Shown: positions 24,426 through 32,879, counted from the stretch's first letter. The stretch: DNA of 64,000 nucleotides from an uncultured Eubacteriales bacterium (GCA_934454125.1 CAKSFA010000001.1:77714-141713), one strand, 5' to 3'. Translations and numbers: made by a program. The notes: generated by a model not told the origin, from the sequence alone.

Positions 24426-24776
24426 ATGAAAGCAAGATTACCACAGGGCTACGGCAACGGAGGCGGCACCAATCTACAGCAGTTGGCGCGCCAGGCACAA
24501 AAGTTGCAGGAGGAAATGGACGCTGCCAACACAGAGTTGGAACAGAAGGAGTATTCTGCTACGGTGGGTGGCAATGCTGTGACGGCCGTTGTGACCGGAA
24601 AGATGGAGGTGAAATCTCTTGCGATTAAGCCGGAGGTGGTTGACCCGGAGGATATTGACATGCTTTCGGAGTTGGTAATTGCTGCGGTGAATGAGGCGAT
24701 TCGTGCTGCGTCAACTGAAAAGGCGGAGACGATGGAGCGTCTCTCTGGCGGGCTGAATATGCCCGGCATGTTTTAA
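24426..24776 (+). CDS. YbaB/EbfC family nucleoid-associated protein
   Basis: This 116-residue protein has a helical LQQLARQAQKLQEEM region and the core with GGNAVTAVVTGKMEVKSLAI and VDPEDIDMLSELVIAAVNEA. Family members are small DNA-binding dimers almost always encoded between dnaX and recR. TTGGAGG precedes ATG 24426. The stop overlaps the recR start as TAATG. Confidence 0.95.
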   Translation: MKARLPQGYGNGGGTNLQQLARQAQKLQEEMDAANTELEQKEYSATVGGNAVTAVVTGKMEVKSLAIKPEVVDPEDIDMLSELVIAAVNEAIRAASTEKAETMERLSGGLNMPGMF

Positions 24777-25378
24777 TGGCGTCGTATCACGTTGCGCCGC
24801 TGGAGCGGTTGGTAGAGCAGTTTGAGAGCTTGCCTGGGATCGGGCATAAATCGGCGCAGCGGTTGGCGTATTACGTGTTGGGATTGCCGCAGGAGAAAGC
24901 GGAGCGCTTTGCAAACAGTATTTTAGAAGCGCGCAGTGCGATTCATTACTGCCAGCGTTGTTGCAATTTGACCGACGGAGAGTTATGCCCTGTTTGCCGC
25001 AACGCGGAGCGCGATACTACCGTGATTTGTGTGGTGGAGGACCCCAGAGATGTGTTTGCGCTGGAGCGGACGAATGAGTTTCATGCATTGTATCATGTGC
25101 TGCATGGTGCAATTTCGCCGCTTTCTGGCATTGGACCGGAGCAGCTGCGCATTAAAGAATTGCTTGCACGTGTGCAGACCGACGGCGTGCAAGAGGTGAT
25201 TATGGCAACGAACCCTACAGTGGAGGGAGAGGCGACGGCGATGTATCTTTCACGGTTGCTGAAACCTCTGGGAGTGCGTGTGACACGCCTTGCCTATGGT
25301 ATTCCTGTGGGCGGAGATTTGGAATATGCTGATGAAGTGACGCTTGCCCGTGCCTTGGAGGGTAGAAGTGAGCTGTAA
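24776..25378 (+). CDS. recR: Recombination protein RecR
   Basis: This 200-residue protein has an N-terminal helix-hairpin-helix (LPGIGHKSAQRLA), a Cys4 zinc finger (CQRCCNLTDGELCPVC) and a Toprim domain with VVEDPRD and TNPTVEGEATA. It ends with IPVGGDLEYADEVTLARALEGR. RecR works with RecO and RecF to load RecA at gaps. It overlaps ybaB by one base and is the last gene of the dnaX unit. Confidence 0.96.
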   Translation: MASYHVAPLERLVEQFESLPGIGHKSAQRLAYYVLGLPQEKAERFANSILEARSAIHYCQRCCNLTDGELCPVCRNAERDTTVICVVEDPRDVFALERTNEFHALYHVLHGAISPLSGIGPEQLRIKELLARVQTDGVQEVIMATNPTVEGEATAMYLSRLLKPLGVRVTRLAYGIPVGGDLEYADEVTLARALEGRSEL

Positions 25379-25385
25379 AAAAGCA

Positions 25386-25416
25386 AAGCACCGGTGAATT
25401 TGCCGGTGCTTTTTTG
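25386..25416. terminator. Bidirectional terminator between recR and the DUF1269 gene
   Basis: AAGCACCGG (25386-25394) pairs with CCGGTGCTT (25403-25411). T-runs lie on the plus side, and a T-rich run (minus read) lies on the other. Confidence 0.88.
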
Positions 25417-25456
25417 TATATTTGTAGAAAGGAACGGGTGAGCAGAGGGAGATTTT

Positions 25457-26092
25457 TTATGCTTTGTTGTGTATTTTTTCTTTCAGTTTGCTAAAATCGT
25501 CTTTGATTTTTGTGCGCCGTTCTTCGATTTTTGCTTTATGCTCCTGGGCTTTTTCTTTGCGTAACAGCTTGCGGGTGTTGCGCTCGAATTCGGCTTCAAG
25601 CTCCCGTGCTGTTTCGATTTCCTGTTCCAGTACAGCGGCATCCCAGCGGGTGATGGTGACGTCGGTGAATGTGTGGAGCATGTCGTCAAAGTAGCGGTCA
25701 TCTTGCTCTTGTACAAAGGCGACCAGCGCTGTTTCGCCGTTTGCCAGCGTATGCGAGACTTTTTGGATCATGGTATCATTGGTATTTGCATCGTCAAGAT
25801 CGATTGAGCCGCCGATGAGTGTGCCGATGCTGCCGCCGAGCAAAATGCCGACAGGGCCGCCTAAAACACCGAACAATGCACCAAGCAGACCGCCGGCAAA
25901 GGTATCGTTGGTTGTGTCTATGCCGGTGTCGTAGCTATCTTTTGTTTGAAGTTGGAAACCTGTGCGTTGGACGATTGCCATTTGTGAGACAAAATAGCCC
26001 GCCATTGGGGTGTTACCGTCTTTGATTTTTGAAAATGCTTGATAAACCTGGCTTTCTACGGGAAAAACCGCAACAACAATATTTTCCATCAT
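25457..26092 (-). CDS. DUF1269-like membrane-associated stress protein
   Basis: This 211-residue protein begins with a ferredoxin-like stretch (ENIVVAVFPVESQVYQAF). A glycine-zipper hydrophobic segment follows (about 66-95, GGLLGALFGVLGGPVGILL), then a second alpha/beta part and a highly charged C-terminal coiled coil (about 150-211). This resembles DUF1269 proteins, which are small and poorly characterised and possibly membrane-associated. AGGAGG lies before ATG 26092; ATG 26089 is also possible. It is transcribed alone from the promoter at 26147-26175. Confidence 0.7.
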   Translation of the reverse strand: MMENIVVAVFPVESQVYQAFSKIKDGNTPMAGYFVSQMAIVQRTGFQLQTKDSYDTGIDTTNDTFAGGLLGALFGVLGGPVGILLGGSIGTLIGGSIDLDDANTNDTMIQKVSHTLANGETALVAFVQEQDDRYFDDMLHTFTDVTITRWDAAVLEQEIETARELEAEFERNTRKLLRKEKAQEHKAKIEERRTKIKDDFSKLKEKIHNKA

Positions 26093-26146
26093 GCAAAACC
26101 TCCTGAATCTTCTAAAGATAAATGAATCATATTCTTCTATAATTTT

Positions 26147-26175
26147 AGTTTACCATATTTTACTAGCAATGTCAA
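26147..26175 (-). promoter_or_regulatory. Sigma-A promoter for the DUF1269-like gene
   Basis: On the minus strand TTGACA (26175-26170) and TAAACT (26152-26147) are 17 bp apart. Confidence 0.75.
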
Positions 26176-26182
26176 GGATGAA

Positions 26183-26212
26183 AAAAGCAGCCTGTTTGAA
26201 AAGGCTGCTTTT
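26183..26212 (-). terminator. Terminator of the CAP-domain gene
   Basis: AAGCAGCC pairs with GGCTGCTT (26185-26192 and 26203-26210). T-runs lie on both sides, so it can also work on the plus strand. It lies immediately upstream of the DUF1269 gene's promoter. Confidence 0.88.
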
Positions 26213-26224
26213 TTTGATTTTGTT

Positions 26225-26986
26225 TTATCCGATAAACAGTTGCACCCAGCAACGGTTGCCATCGTTTTCTGCGTATCCAACGGCCATGCCGGTAAAGCGT
26301 CCTTCCAGAATATTGGCGCGGTGCCCGGAAGAGTTCATCCACTGTTCAACGGCGGTGCTGGCGTTTTTTTGACCTTTTGCCAAATTTTCACCGGCTGCCG
26401 AATAGGATACACCGTAATCACTGTAAACAGAGAAGCACTCTCTGCCGTCTGGACGTGTGTGACTGAAGGCATCAATGATTTCTTGTGCACGCTGATCGGC
26501 CGCTGCTTGCAGATCAGTACGGTAGCTCAGATGCCCCAGGCCGTTTGCGCTGCGCTCTGCGTTGGTCAGAGAAAAGACTTCGCCGCGCACGCCGCCAGGA
26601 TTATATGTGCTGGGGGTTTCGATTGCCGGTGGTTCCGGCGCTGGTGTTTCGTAGGATGGCTCAGGAGTAGTGGGGGTATTGTTTGCCGGAGGTGTGTAGT
26701 TATTTTGTGGGGTTTGAGGTGTTTGCGTAGTTTGGGGTGTCTGTTGTGCAGGAGCTTCCTGAGTAGGTGTTTGTTCCTGCGTGGCAGTTTCTGCTGCCGG
26801 GTTTTCTTCCGCCGGCGATTCTTCTGCTGGCGCCTGGCTATCATCGATTGCAGCGCTTTCTGCTTGAGATTCTGTTTGCAATGTGCTGGATAAAGGGTTG
26901 CTGCTTGTGTTTGTTTCTGCTGTGCAGGCAGAGAGTGTAAATGCTGCACAGCAAAGCATACAAATTAACAAAAATTTCTTTTTCAT
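26225..26986 (-). CDS. CAP-domain (YkwD-like) lipoprotein
   Basis: This 253-residue protein has a lipoprotein signal (LICMLCCAAFTLSAC, lipobox LSAC with Cys 21). A long low-complexity Pro/Thr/Gln/Glu linker (about 22-130) follows, then a CAP/SCP domain (about 132-253). The domain has LTNAERSANGL, FSHTRPDGRE, AAGENLAKG and SGHRANILEG. Bacterial YkwD-type CAP proteins are exported and often linked to sporulation or the envelope; the activity is not established. AAAGGAG lies before the ATG. Confidence 0.9.
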   Translation of the reverse strand: MKKKFLLICMLCCAAFTLSACTAETNTSSNPLSSTLQTESQAESAAIDDSQAPAEESPAEENPAAETATQEQTPTQEAPAQQTPQTTQTPQTPQNNYTPPANNTPTTPEPSYETPAPEPPAIETPSTYNPGGVRGEVFSLTNAERSANGLGHLSYRTDLQAAADQRAQEIIDAFSHTRPDGRECFSVYSDYGVSYSAAGENLAKGQKNASTAVEQWMNSSGHRANILEGRFTGMAVGYAENDGNRCWVQLFIG

Positions 26987-27029
26987 AATTGCTCCTTTTA
27001 CAAAATGGTATCAAGTCGTATTAGCGGTT

Positions 27030-27058
27030 ATTGTAGCACAAACATCTACTAAAATCAA
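27030..27058 (-). promoter_or_regulatory. Promoter for the CAP-domain lipoprotein
   Basis: On the minus strand TTGATT (27058-27053) and TACAAT (27035-27030) are 17 bp apart, with a TGC extended -10. The rest of 27059-27230 is AT-rich and shows no gene. Confidence 0.75.
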
Positions 27059-27234
27059 ATCAAAAATAAAAATAGTACCTTGTAAATTTTTTACACAATC
27101 TCATGCATTTATCCTATTGTTGGCAGAATACGAAAAACTACGTTGCAGCCCGGTTGAGATTACAGTGTGATTTTTGGGGATGAAACTTGTTTGATTTGTA
27201 ATTGCAAGCGGTTGGGATGCAACGGTTGAAGGGG

Positions 27235-27274
27235 TAAAAAAGATTGGGGTCAAACGCGAATTACGTTTGACCCC
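27235..27274 (-). terminator. Terminator of the smpB-ssrA unit
   Basis: On the minus strand GGGGTCAAACG pairs perfectly with CGTTTGACCCC (27274-27264 and 27256-27246), then AATCTTTTTT. Confidence 0.9.
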
Positions 27275-27328
27275 TGATGGTTTGGTTTTGATCGAACTCT
27301 GCTAGCTGGGTTCGACCTGCGATTGAAT

Positions 27329-27677
27329 TGGTGGAGGCGAGGGGAATCGAACCCCTGTCCGAAAACCGCTTGCCGAAGCTTTCTACGAGTGTATCCAACT
27401 GTTAAAATTCCCGTATTGCACCATGAGTTGGAGCATTGTGCAGTACGGTAGCCTTTTGGTCATGACTGCGCGCAAGGCAATGCGCAGTTCACGTTCACCA
27501 CAAAATCGACGCCCAGCCCTTGTGCCGTGGTTGCACAAGGAGGACGGCAGCCTTAATTAGGCTGCGTACGCAACTTGTTTGTTGTCGTTTAATTTTAAGA
27601 ATACGGCGTTTTGAGTGGGGCCGCACCACTACTCGCTTACTTTGGTTCACAATCCCCGTCGAAGCCTTTACGCCCCC
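27329..27677 (-). ncRNA. ssrA: tmRNA
   Basis: This 349-nt RNA has the tRNA-Ala-like ends: 5' GGGGGCG pairs with 3' CGCCTCC, then ACCA, and the T-arm is GGGGTTCGATTCCCC. The open frame for the tag reads NDNKQVAYAA followed by TAA, and a hairpin with GCAGCC/GGCTGC overlaps the stop. tmRNA with SmpB frees stalled ribosomes and marks the unfinished protein for proteolysis. The 5' end lies only 3 nt after the smpB stop, so RNase P must release it from the joint transcript. Confidence 0.95.
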
Positions 27678-27680
27678 GTG

Positions 27681-28148
27681 TTATCGGTTTTTTTCTTTGA
27701 TGGCACGGGCGATGTCTCGTTTTGCGGCTTTTTCGGCAAGAGTTTGCCGTTTGTCATACAATTTTTTGCCTTTGCACAGCCCTACTTGTACTTTTACTTT
27801 GGAGTTCTTGAAGTACAGCGACAGTGGGATCAGCGAATAACCGTTTTGTTTGACATGGCCGTAAAGCCGGAGGATCTCGCGCTTGTGTGCAAGCAGCCGA
27901 CGCACACGCAGCGGATCTTTGTTGAAGATGTTGCCCTGTTCATATGGGCTGATGTGCATACCGTTTAACAGAAGCTCGCCGTTGACTACGGAGCACCAGG
28001 AATCTTTGAGATTCACCCTGCCCTGACGCAGAGATTTTACCTCGGTGCCGCACAGTTCAATGCCGGCTTCCAGGCTTTCTTCCACAAAGTAATCATGGTA
28101 GGCTTTTTTATTTTGTGCAATGGTTTTGGTTGCTGCTTTTTCTGCCAT
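27681..28148 (-). CDS. smpB: SsrA-binding protein SmpB
   Basis: This 155-residue OB-fold protein has the family strings KKAYHDYFVEE, GIELCGTEVKSLRQG and ISPYEQGN, and it ends with a basic tail (KAAKRDIARAIKEKNR) that enters the ribosomal mRNA channel. It carries tmRNA to stalled ribosomes. AAGGAGG lies before the ATG. It is co-oriented with and directly upstream of ssrA. Confidence 0.97.
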   Translation of the reverse strand: MAEKAATKTIAQNKKAYHDYFVEESLEAGIELCGTEVKSLRQGRVNLKDSWCSVVNGELLLNGMHISPYEQGNIFNKDPLRVRRLLAHKREILRLYGHVKQNGYSLIPLSLYFKNSKVKVQVGLCKGKKLYDKRQTLAEKAAKRDIARAIKEKNR

Positions 28149-28174
28149 AAAAATGCCTCCTTACCGCAAGATGT

Positions 28175-28204
28175 AGCATACCATATCTCGGGCGGGATTG
28201 TCAA
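28175..28204 (-). promoter_or_regulatory. Promoter for smpB-ssrA
   Basis: On the minus strand TTGACA (28204-28199) and TATGCT (28180-28175) are 18 bp apart. Confidence 0.75.
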
Positions 28205-28313
28205 TGAAATCGCGGCAAAGCGACGGGATTTGACGGGATTTTGCACTGGCAGTGGATTTTTGAAAAAAGGTGTGGTACGATAGAATCAAAATAGAGATAA
28301 AAAGGCGGATACC

Positions 28314-28964
28314 ATGAAGATTAATTACCAAAAAGAGCTGGAAGCCATACTGAAGCGACTACCAAAAGATGAGAGGAAACCTGTGTTGGTGCTGCATTGC
28401 TGCTGTGCGCCGTGCAGCACCTATGTGTTGCAGTATTTGGTGCAGTATTTTACGATTAAAATTTTGTTTTATAACCCAAATATTTCGCCGCCCAGTGAGT
28501 ATGACAGACGACTGTTGGAATTACATGCGCTGCTGCGGCAGATGAAACTGGAGCAGGAAATTGCGGTGCTGGAGGCCGAGTATGATCCGGCGTTGTTTTA
28601 TGAGCGTGTGCGTGGGTTGGAAGATGAGCCGGAGGGTGGAAAACGATGTGAAACATGCTTTGCGTTGAGATTAGAGGAAGCTGGCCGGCAGGCCAAAGAG
28701 TTGGGGGCAGATTTTTTTACTACGACACTGACGATTAGCCCGCACAAAGATTCTGCACTGCTCAATGAGTTGGGGCAGATGGTCGGGGAGCGGTATGGTA
28801 TGGAGTATTTGCTTTCTGACTTTAAGAAAAAGGATGGCTTTCGACAGTCGATACAGCTTTCGCGGGAGCATGGTTTATATCGTCAGGATTACTGCGGTTG
28901 TATTTTTTCAAAACAAGAGCGGGAGCGGCAGGCGGCAGAGCAGGCAGAAAAAGAGAATGGCTAA
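28314..28964 (+). CDS. queH: Epoxyqueuosine reductase QueH
   Basis: This 216-residue protein (DUF208) carries LHCCCAPCST near the N-terminus, a CETCF pair in the middle and YCGCIFS near the end, the Cys sets proposed to hold the Fe-S cluster and second metal. YNPNISPPSEYDRR and TTTLTISPHKD are also typical. QueH performs the last step of queuosine synthesis, epoxyqueuosine to queuosine in tRNA, replacing cobalamin-dependent QueG. A terminator stem overlaps its stop codon. Confidence 0.94.
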   Translation: MKINYQKELEAILKRLPKDERKPVLVLHCCCAPCSTYVLQYLVQYFTIKILFYNPNISPPSEYDRRLLELHALLRQMKLEQEIAVLEAEYDPALFYERVRGLEDEPEGGKRCETCFALRLEEAGRQAKELGADFFTTTLTISPHKDSALLNELGQMVGERYGMEYLLSDFKKKDGFRQSIQLSREHGLYRQDYCGCIFSKQERERQAAEQAEKENG

Positions 28965-28979
28965 GCATTCTCTTTTTTT
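28949..28979. terminator. Convergent terminator of queH and the ImmA-like gene
   Basis: AGAGAATG (28952-28959) pairs with CATTCTCT (28966-28973), with A-run before and T-run after. It overlaps the queH stop codon and serves both directions. Confidence 0.85.
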
Positions 28980-28980
28980 A

Positions 28981-29427
28981 TTATGGTTTGTGAAACTGTG
29001 GTTTTTGGTTGAGACGATTGCTGATAAAGGGTTCAAATTGTGCTGTGACAGCAGTTTCAAGCGATTGTAGATTTGGAGAAGCGGGAGTTTCATGCAAGCT
29101 TTGAAACACGGTTTGCGCCTTTGAAAGCGGCAATGCGGTAAGCACGTGCAGTTCGTCGGCATTGTTGAGTTTGCAGTGACGCAGTACACATTTTGGTGCC
29201 ATTACCAGTGTTGCAAGCTGTTTGGCATGGGCAGAATCTGCCGGTAGATTTTGGCTTTCTAACAGAAACTGACAGATTTGCGTGCAGTTTTGAAATTTTT
29301 CGTGGCTAAAATCGTTGAGATATTCTGCGTGGTTGATTTTGGCCAAATGTGAGATTTTGATGGGCAGCGTATCAAACTGACCTTCTTGCAATATGTGCAG
29401 AGCCAGAGCTTCCGGGGTGGTGTTCAT
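28981..29427 (-). CDS. Small protein resembling ImmA/IrrE peptidases but lacking HExxH
   Basis: This 148-residue protein starts at ATG 29427 with AAGGAGG 9 bp upstream. The middle part, AKQLATLVMAPKCVLRHC followed by DELHVLTALPLSKAQTVF, looks like the segment after the HELGH box in ImmA/IrrE proteins (the LLMP region and the following helix-turn-helix-like part). No HExxH is present; the region where it would lie is short. It may be a degenerate or non-catalytic relative. I do not see a phage or toxin-antitoxin partner beside it. Homology is suggestive only. Confidence 0.55.
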   Translation of the reverse strand: MNTTPEALALHILQEGQFDTLPIKISHLAKINHAEYLNDFSHEKFQNCTQICQFLLESQNLPADSAHAKQLATLVMAPKCVLRHCKLNNADELHVLTALPLSKAQTVFQSLHETPASPNLQSLETAVTAQFEPFISNRLNQKPQFHKP

Positions 29428-29450
29428 AACAGAGAGCCTCCTTTTTGTTT

Positions 29451-29479
29451 ATGATAACATATTTGCGGGAAAGTGGTAA
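29451..29479 (-). promoter_or_regulatory. Promoter of the ImmA-like gene
   Basis: On the minus strand TTACCA (29479-29474) and TATCAT (29456-29451) are 17 bp apart, with a TGT extended -10. Confidence 0.55.
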
Positions 29480-29510
29480 AATGTTTATAAAAAATTTATA
29501 AAAATTTGTG

Positions 29511-29538
29511 TTGTATTACGGTGCGGATATGGTATAGT
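29511..29538 (+). promoter_or_regulatory. Promoter of the P-type ATPase gene
   Basis: TTGTAT (29511-29516) and TATAGT (29533-29538) are 16 bp apart, with a TGG extended -10. Confidence 0.5.
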
Positions 29539-29585
29539 AGAACAAGAGAAAATAATCGTGCAGAAGTGCGCGGGAAGGTGCATGT

Positions 29586-31940
29586 ATGAAGGATAAGCAG
29601 AGATTACGCCCCGATGTGCAGACAGGACTGAGCACAGCGCAGGTGGCGGCGCAGAAAACAAGGGGTTTGCAGAACACGCAGAGCGAGAAAATCTCGAAAA
29701 CAACGGGAGAAATTGTTCGGGATAATGTGTGCACGTTATTCAATTTGCTCAATTTGCTGATTGCAGTTGCGTTGGTCTGTGTGGGAGCATTTAGCAATTT
29801 GCTGTTTATTTTTATTATTTGTGCGAATGTGCTGATTGCGATTGTGCAAGAGCTGCGTGCCAAAAAGCTGGTGGACAGCCTTTCGTTGCTTTCGCAACCG
29901 CATGCGATGGTGCTTCGTGATGGAAAAGAACAGGAAGTGCCTGTAGAAGAGCTGGTGCTGGACGATGTGCTGGTGCTGCGTGCCGGACAGCAGATTTGTG
30001 CAGACGCGGTTTTGCTGCAGGGGCAAGCAGAAGTGAATGAATCGCTGTTGACTGGCGAAGCGGACCCGGTTGTTAAAGTACAGGGAGACACTGTGCTTTC
30101 AGGTAGTTTTGTCGTCAGCGGTAAATGTTATGCACAGGTGGAGCATATTGGTGGAGAGAATTATGCAACGAGCATTGCCCACCAGGCAAAACAGCTCAAA
30201 CGGGTACATTCTGAACTGGTGACCTCGATGCAGAAGGTGACGCGCTTTACCGGATTTTTGATTGTGCCGCTTGGAATTTTGCTGTTTTTGGAGGCGTTTT
30301 TTCTGCAAAATATCGGTATGCAGGACGCAGTGGTCTCTACAGCAGCGGGATTGCTGGGGATGTTGCCCAAGGGTTTGGTGTTGCTGATCAGTATTAGTCT
30401 GGCAGTGGGTGTGAGCCGGCTTGCCAAGAAAAAGGTACTGGTGCAGGAGCTATATGCCTTGGAGACATTGGCGCACGTAGACGTATTGTGTCTGGATAAG
30501 ACAGGAACGATTACACAGGGCAATATGCAGGTGGAGACGGTTTATTCGTTGTGGAATGAGGCGGAAATGCCGTGGTTTGATGCGATGATTGGCTCTTTTT
30601 TGCAGCATACAGACGATAACAATGCAACGTTTCAGGCGCTTGCAGCACACTATGAAAAAAGCGAGCGGTTTGTGCCGATAGAGAAGATTCCGTTTTCGTC
30701 TCAGCGCAAGTGGAGCGCGATGACGTTTGCAGGGCGCGGCACATTGGTGCTGGGTGCGCCTGAGCGCTTGACAGACAAACCGCTGCCGGCTGAGGTGACC
30801 CGAGAGATTGCCAATGGCAACCGTGTGATTCTGGCGGGTGTAACGAAGGAGCCAGTGACAGCAGATGGTGCATTGCGCGGTGTGGTGCCGCTGAAAGCGA
30901 TTGTGATTACTGACCCGATTCGTGAGAATGCTAAGGAGACGTTTGATTATTTCAAAAAAGAGGGCGTTGCAATCAAAGTGATTTCGGGTGATAACCCTGC
31001 TACTGTGGCGGCGATTGCGCAAAAGGCTGGGTTGGACGGCGCACAGCGGTACATTGATATGAGTACTGTGCACACAGAGCAGGAGCTGGTTCGCGTTGCG
31101 GCAGAATACACGGTGTTTGGCAGGGTGTCTCCGCAGCAGAAGAAAGCATTGGTGCAGGCGCTGCAGCGGCAAGGACATGGCGTTGCGATGACCGGTGACG
31201 GTGTGAACGATATTTTGGCACTGCGGGAGGCTGATTGTAGCATTGCCATTGCTGAGGGAAGCGACGCTGCACGGCAGGTGGCACAGCTGGTGCTGCTGAA
31301 TTCAGATTTTGGCGCGTTGCCTCAGGTTTTGGCTGAAGGCAGGCGTGTGGTGAACAATATTACACGCGTAGCAGGTGTATTCTTTGTTAAGACGATTTAT
31401 TCGGTTTTGCTGGCGATTTTATGTGTTTGTAGCAACAGGGCGTTCCCGTTTTTGCCGATTCAGATTACATTGATTGATTTGGCGATCGAGGGATATCCGG
31501 CGTTCTTTATGTCGTTTGAACCGGACGGTAGGAAGGTGAAAGGACGTTTTTTGCCGTCTGTTTTGCGCAGGGCGATTCCCAATGCGGTTACAACGGCGAT
31601 TGGTGTGGCTGTGCTGTTTTTTGTGGCGCCGCTGTTTGGGATTTCTGCAGAGCAGACCAATACGATTATGTATTTGTTTGTGGGTATTGTGGGGATTTTG
31701 GCGGTATTTAAAGCGTGCTGGCGCTTCAATGCACTGCGGGCGTTTTTGTTTGTCTCGATGAGCGTGGGATATTTTGCGGCAGCTTATCTGTTTCGGGGTT
31801 TGCTGCATTTGGAAATGCTCTCTGCTGCGGGGTTTGCAGTGTTGGGCGTGGCTGCGTTGATTGCGGTTGCTGCTGAGCGTGTGTTTGCTGTGGTCACCAA
31901 TTTATGCTTTGCGACCGTGGGAAAAGAGAAGCGTTATTAA
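29586..31940 (+). CDS. Cation-transporting P-type ATPase (CtpE-like group)
   Basis: This 784-residue pump has TGEAD (actuator loop, residues 156-160), the phosphorylated Asp 304 in DKTGTIT, and MTGDGVNDILAL (hinge). Membrane segments lie at about 52-90, 220-275 and several between 595 and 775. The membrane metal motif reads PKGL (261-264) rather than PEGL. This pattern, with a short N-terminus lacking metal-binding domains, recalls the CtpE group, reported as calcium pumps in mycobacteria. Substrate here is therefore inference. It stands alone between a divergent gene and pyrE. Confidence 0.85.
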   Translation: MKDKQRLRPDVQTGLSTAQVAAQKTRGLQNTQSEKISKTTGEIVRDNVCTLFNLLNLLIAVALVCVGAFSNLLFIFIICANVLIAIVQELRAKKLVDSLSLLSQPHAMVLRDGKEQEVPVEELVLDDVLVLRAGQQICADAVLLQGQAEVNESLLTGEADPVVKVQGDTVLSGSFVVSGKCYAQVEHIGGENYATSIAHQAKQLKRVHSELVTSMQKVTRFTGFLIVPLGILLFLEAFFLQNIGMQDAVVSTAAGLLGMLPKGLVLLISISLAVGVSRLAKKKVLVQELYALETLAHVDVLCLDKTGTITQGNMQVETVYSLWNEAEMPWFDAMIGSFLQHTDDNNATFQALAAHYEKSERFVPIEKIPFSSQRKWSAMTFAGRGTLVLGAPERLTDKPLPAEVTREIANGNRVILAGVTKEPVTADGALRGVVPLKAIVITDPIRENAKETFDYFKKEGVAIKVISGDNPATVAAIAQKAGLDGAQRYIDMSTVHTEQELVRVAAEYTVFGRVSPQQKKALVQALQRQGHGVAMTGDGVNDILALREADCSIAIAEGSDAARQVAQLVLLNSDFGALPQVLAEGRRVVNNITRVAGVFFVKTIYSVLLAILCVCSNRAFPFLPIQITLIDLAIEGYPAFFMSFEPDGRKVKGRFLPSVLRRAIPNAVTTAIGVAVLFFVAPLFGISAEQTNTIMYLFVGIVGILAVFKACWRFNALRAFLFVSMSVGYFAAAYLFRGLLHLEMLSAAGFAVLGVAALIAVAAERVFAVVTNLCFATVGKEKRY

Positions 31941-31994
31941 GTATTGAAAATACAACAATACACCTGTTTATAGATTGAGAAAAGGAGCTTGGAT

Positions 31995-32657
31995 ATGGAA
32001 GCTGCAAAAAAGGAATTTATTGAATTTATGATGGGCGCTGATGTGTTGCGCTTTGGCAAATTTATTACAAAAAGCGGGAGGGAAACGCCGTATTTTATCA
32101 ACACCGGAAATTATAAAACAGGTCTGCAGAGCGCGCAGTTGGGCGATTTTTATGCTGCGTTTATCAAGGAAACATTGGGAGAAAATGGATTTGATGCGAT
32201 GTTTGGACCGGCATATAAAGGGATACCGTTGGTGACGACGACGGCAGCAGCACTGGCGCGCAATTATGGAATTGATAAACCGTTTTTCTTTAATCGGAAA
32301 GAGATGAAAGACCACGGAGAAGGCGGAAATACCGTGGGTTATGCGCCGGTAAATGGGGATCGAATCATCATTGTGGAGGACGTGATTACGGCGGGAACGG
32401 CGATTCGTGAGACGATGCCTGTTTTGCGGGGATGTGCGGATGTTCAGGTGACGGATTTGTTTATCTCTGTGAATCGATGTGAGGTGGGAATGACGCCTGG
32501 AAGTACCGCTGTTGCTGAGGTTGCGCGGGATTTTGGGATTGATGTGCATGCGTTGATTACGGTGCGGGATATTTATGATTATCTGAAAATGCGCGGCGAT
32601 TTTTCCGAGATTTTGCTGGGGATGAAGGCATATATGGATCAATATTGTGTGCTGTGA
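31995..32657 (+). CDS. pyrE: Orotate phosphoribosyltransferase
   Basis: This 220-residue enzyme starts at ATG 31995, 7 bp after AAAGGAG. It has the PRPP-binding motif RIIIVEDVITAGTAIRE and the flexible-loop region NRKEMKDHGEGG; GPAYKGIPL is also conserved. It makes orotidine 5'-phosphate in pyrimidine synthesis. No other pyr gene is in the window, and no PyrR-type attenuator is seen upstream. Downstream lies a long untranslated region holding triad locus B and a terminator. Confidence 0.95.
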   Translation: MEAAKKEFIEFMMGADVLRFGKFITKSGRETPYFINTGNYKTGLQSAQLGDFYAAFIKETLGENGFDAMFGPAYKGIPLVTTTAAALARNYGIDKPFFFNRKEMKDHGEGGNTVGYAPVNGDRIIIVEDVITAGTAIRETMPVLRGCADVQVTDLFISVNRCEVGMTPGSTAVAEVARDFGIDVHALITVRDIYDYLKMRGDFSEILLGMKAYMDQYCVL

Positions 32658-32724
32658 TTCTTACTTGAATTTAGACTGAATTTTGTTTTTATTAAGAATT
32701 GACTTTATTTCAATGGTGTGTTTG

Positions 32725-32787
32725 TGACCATAAACCTTACTTTTTCGACCATAACGTGATATTTGGCGACCATAAACCGCCGTTCTT
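32725..32787 (+). repeat. 21-bp tandem triad, locus B
   Basis: Units start at 32725, 32746 and 32767, exactly 21 bp apart: TGACCATAAACC, CGACCATAACGT and CGACCATAAACC, each followed by a less conserved T-rich half. It begins 67 bp after the pyrE stop. Confidence 0.8.
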
Positions 32788-32841
32788 CACAGATTTGACA
32801 TTTTTGGTGCAGTTTTTAAATAAATTGAAAACGAATAGCAG

Positions 32842-32877
32842 TACGACACTCGACAGGTGCGAGGAGTCGTATTTTTT
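32842..32877 (+). terminator. Terminator downstream of pyrE and triad B
   Basis: TACGAC (32842-32847) pairs with GTCGTA (32866-32871), with an inner CTCG/CGAG stem, then TTTTTT. The triad would lie within the pyrE 3' UTR. Confidence 0.8.
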
Positions 32878-32879
32878 AT

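Noticed and set aside
32725..32787. Triad as a CRISPR array
   Set aside because: Units are contiguous 21-mers with no separate repeat and spacer parts, only three copies, and no cas genes nearby.
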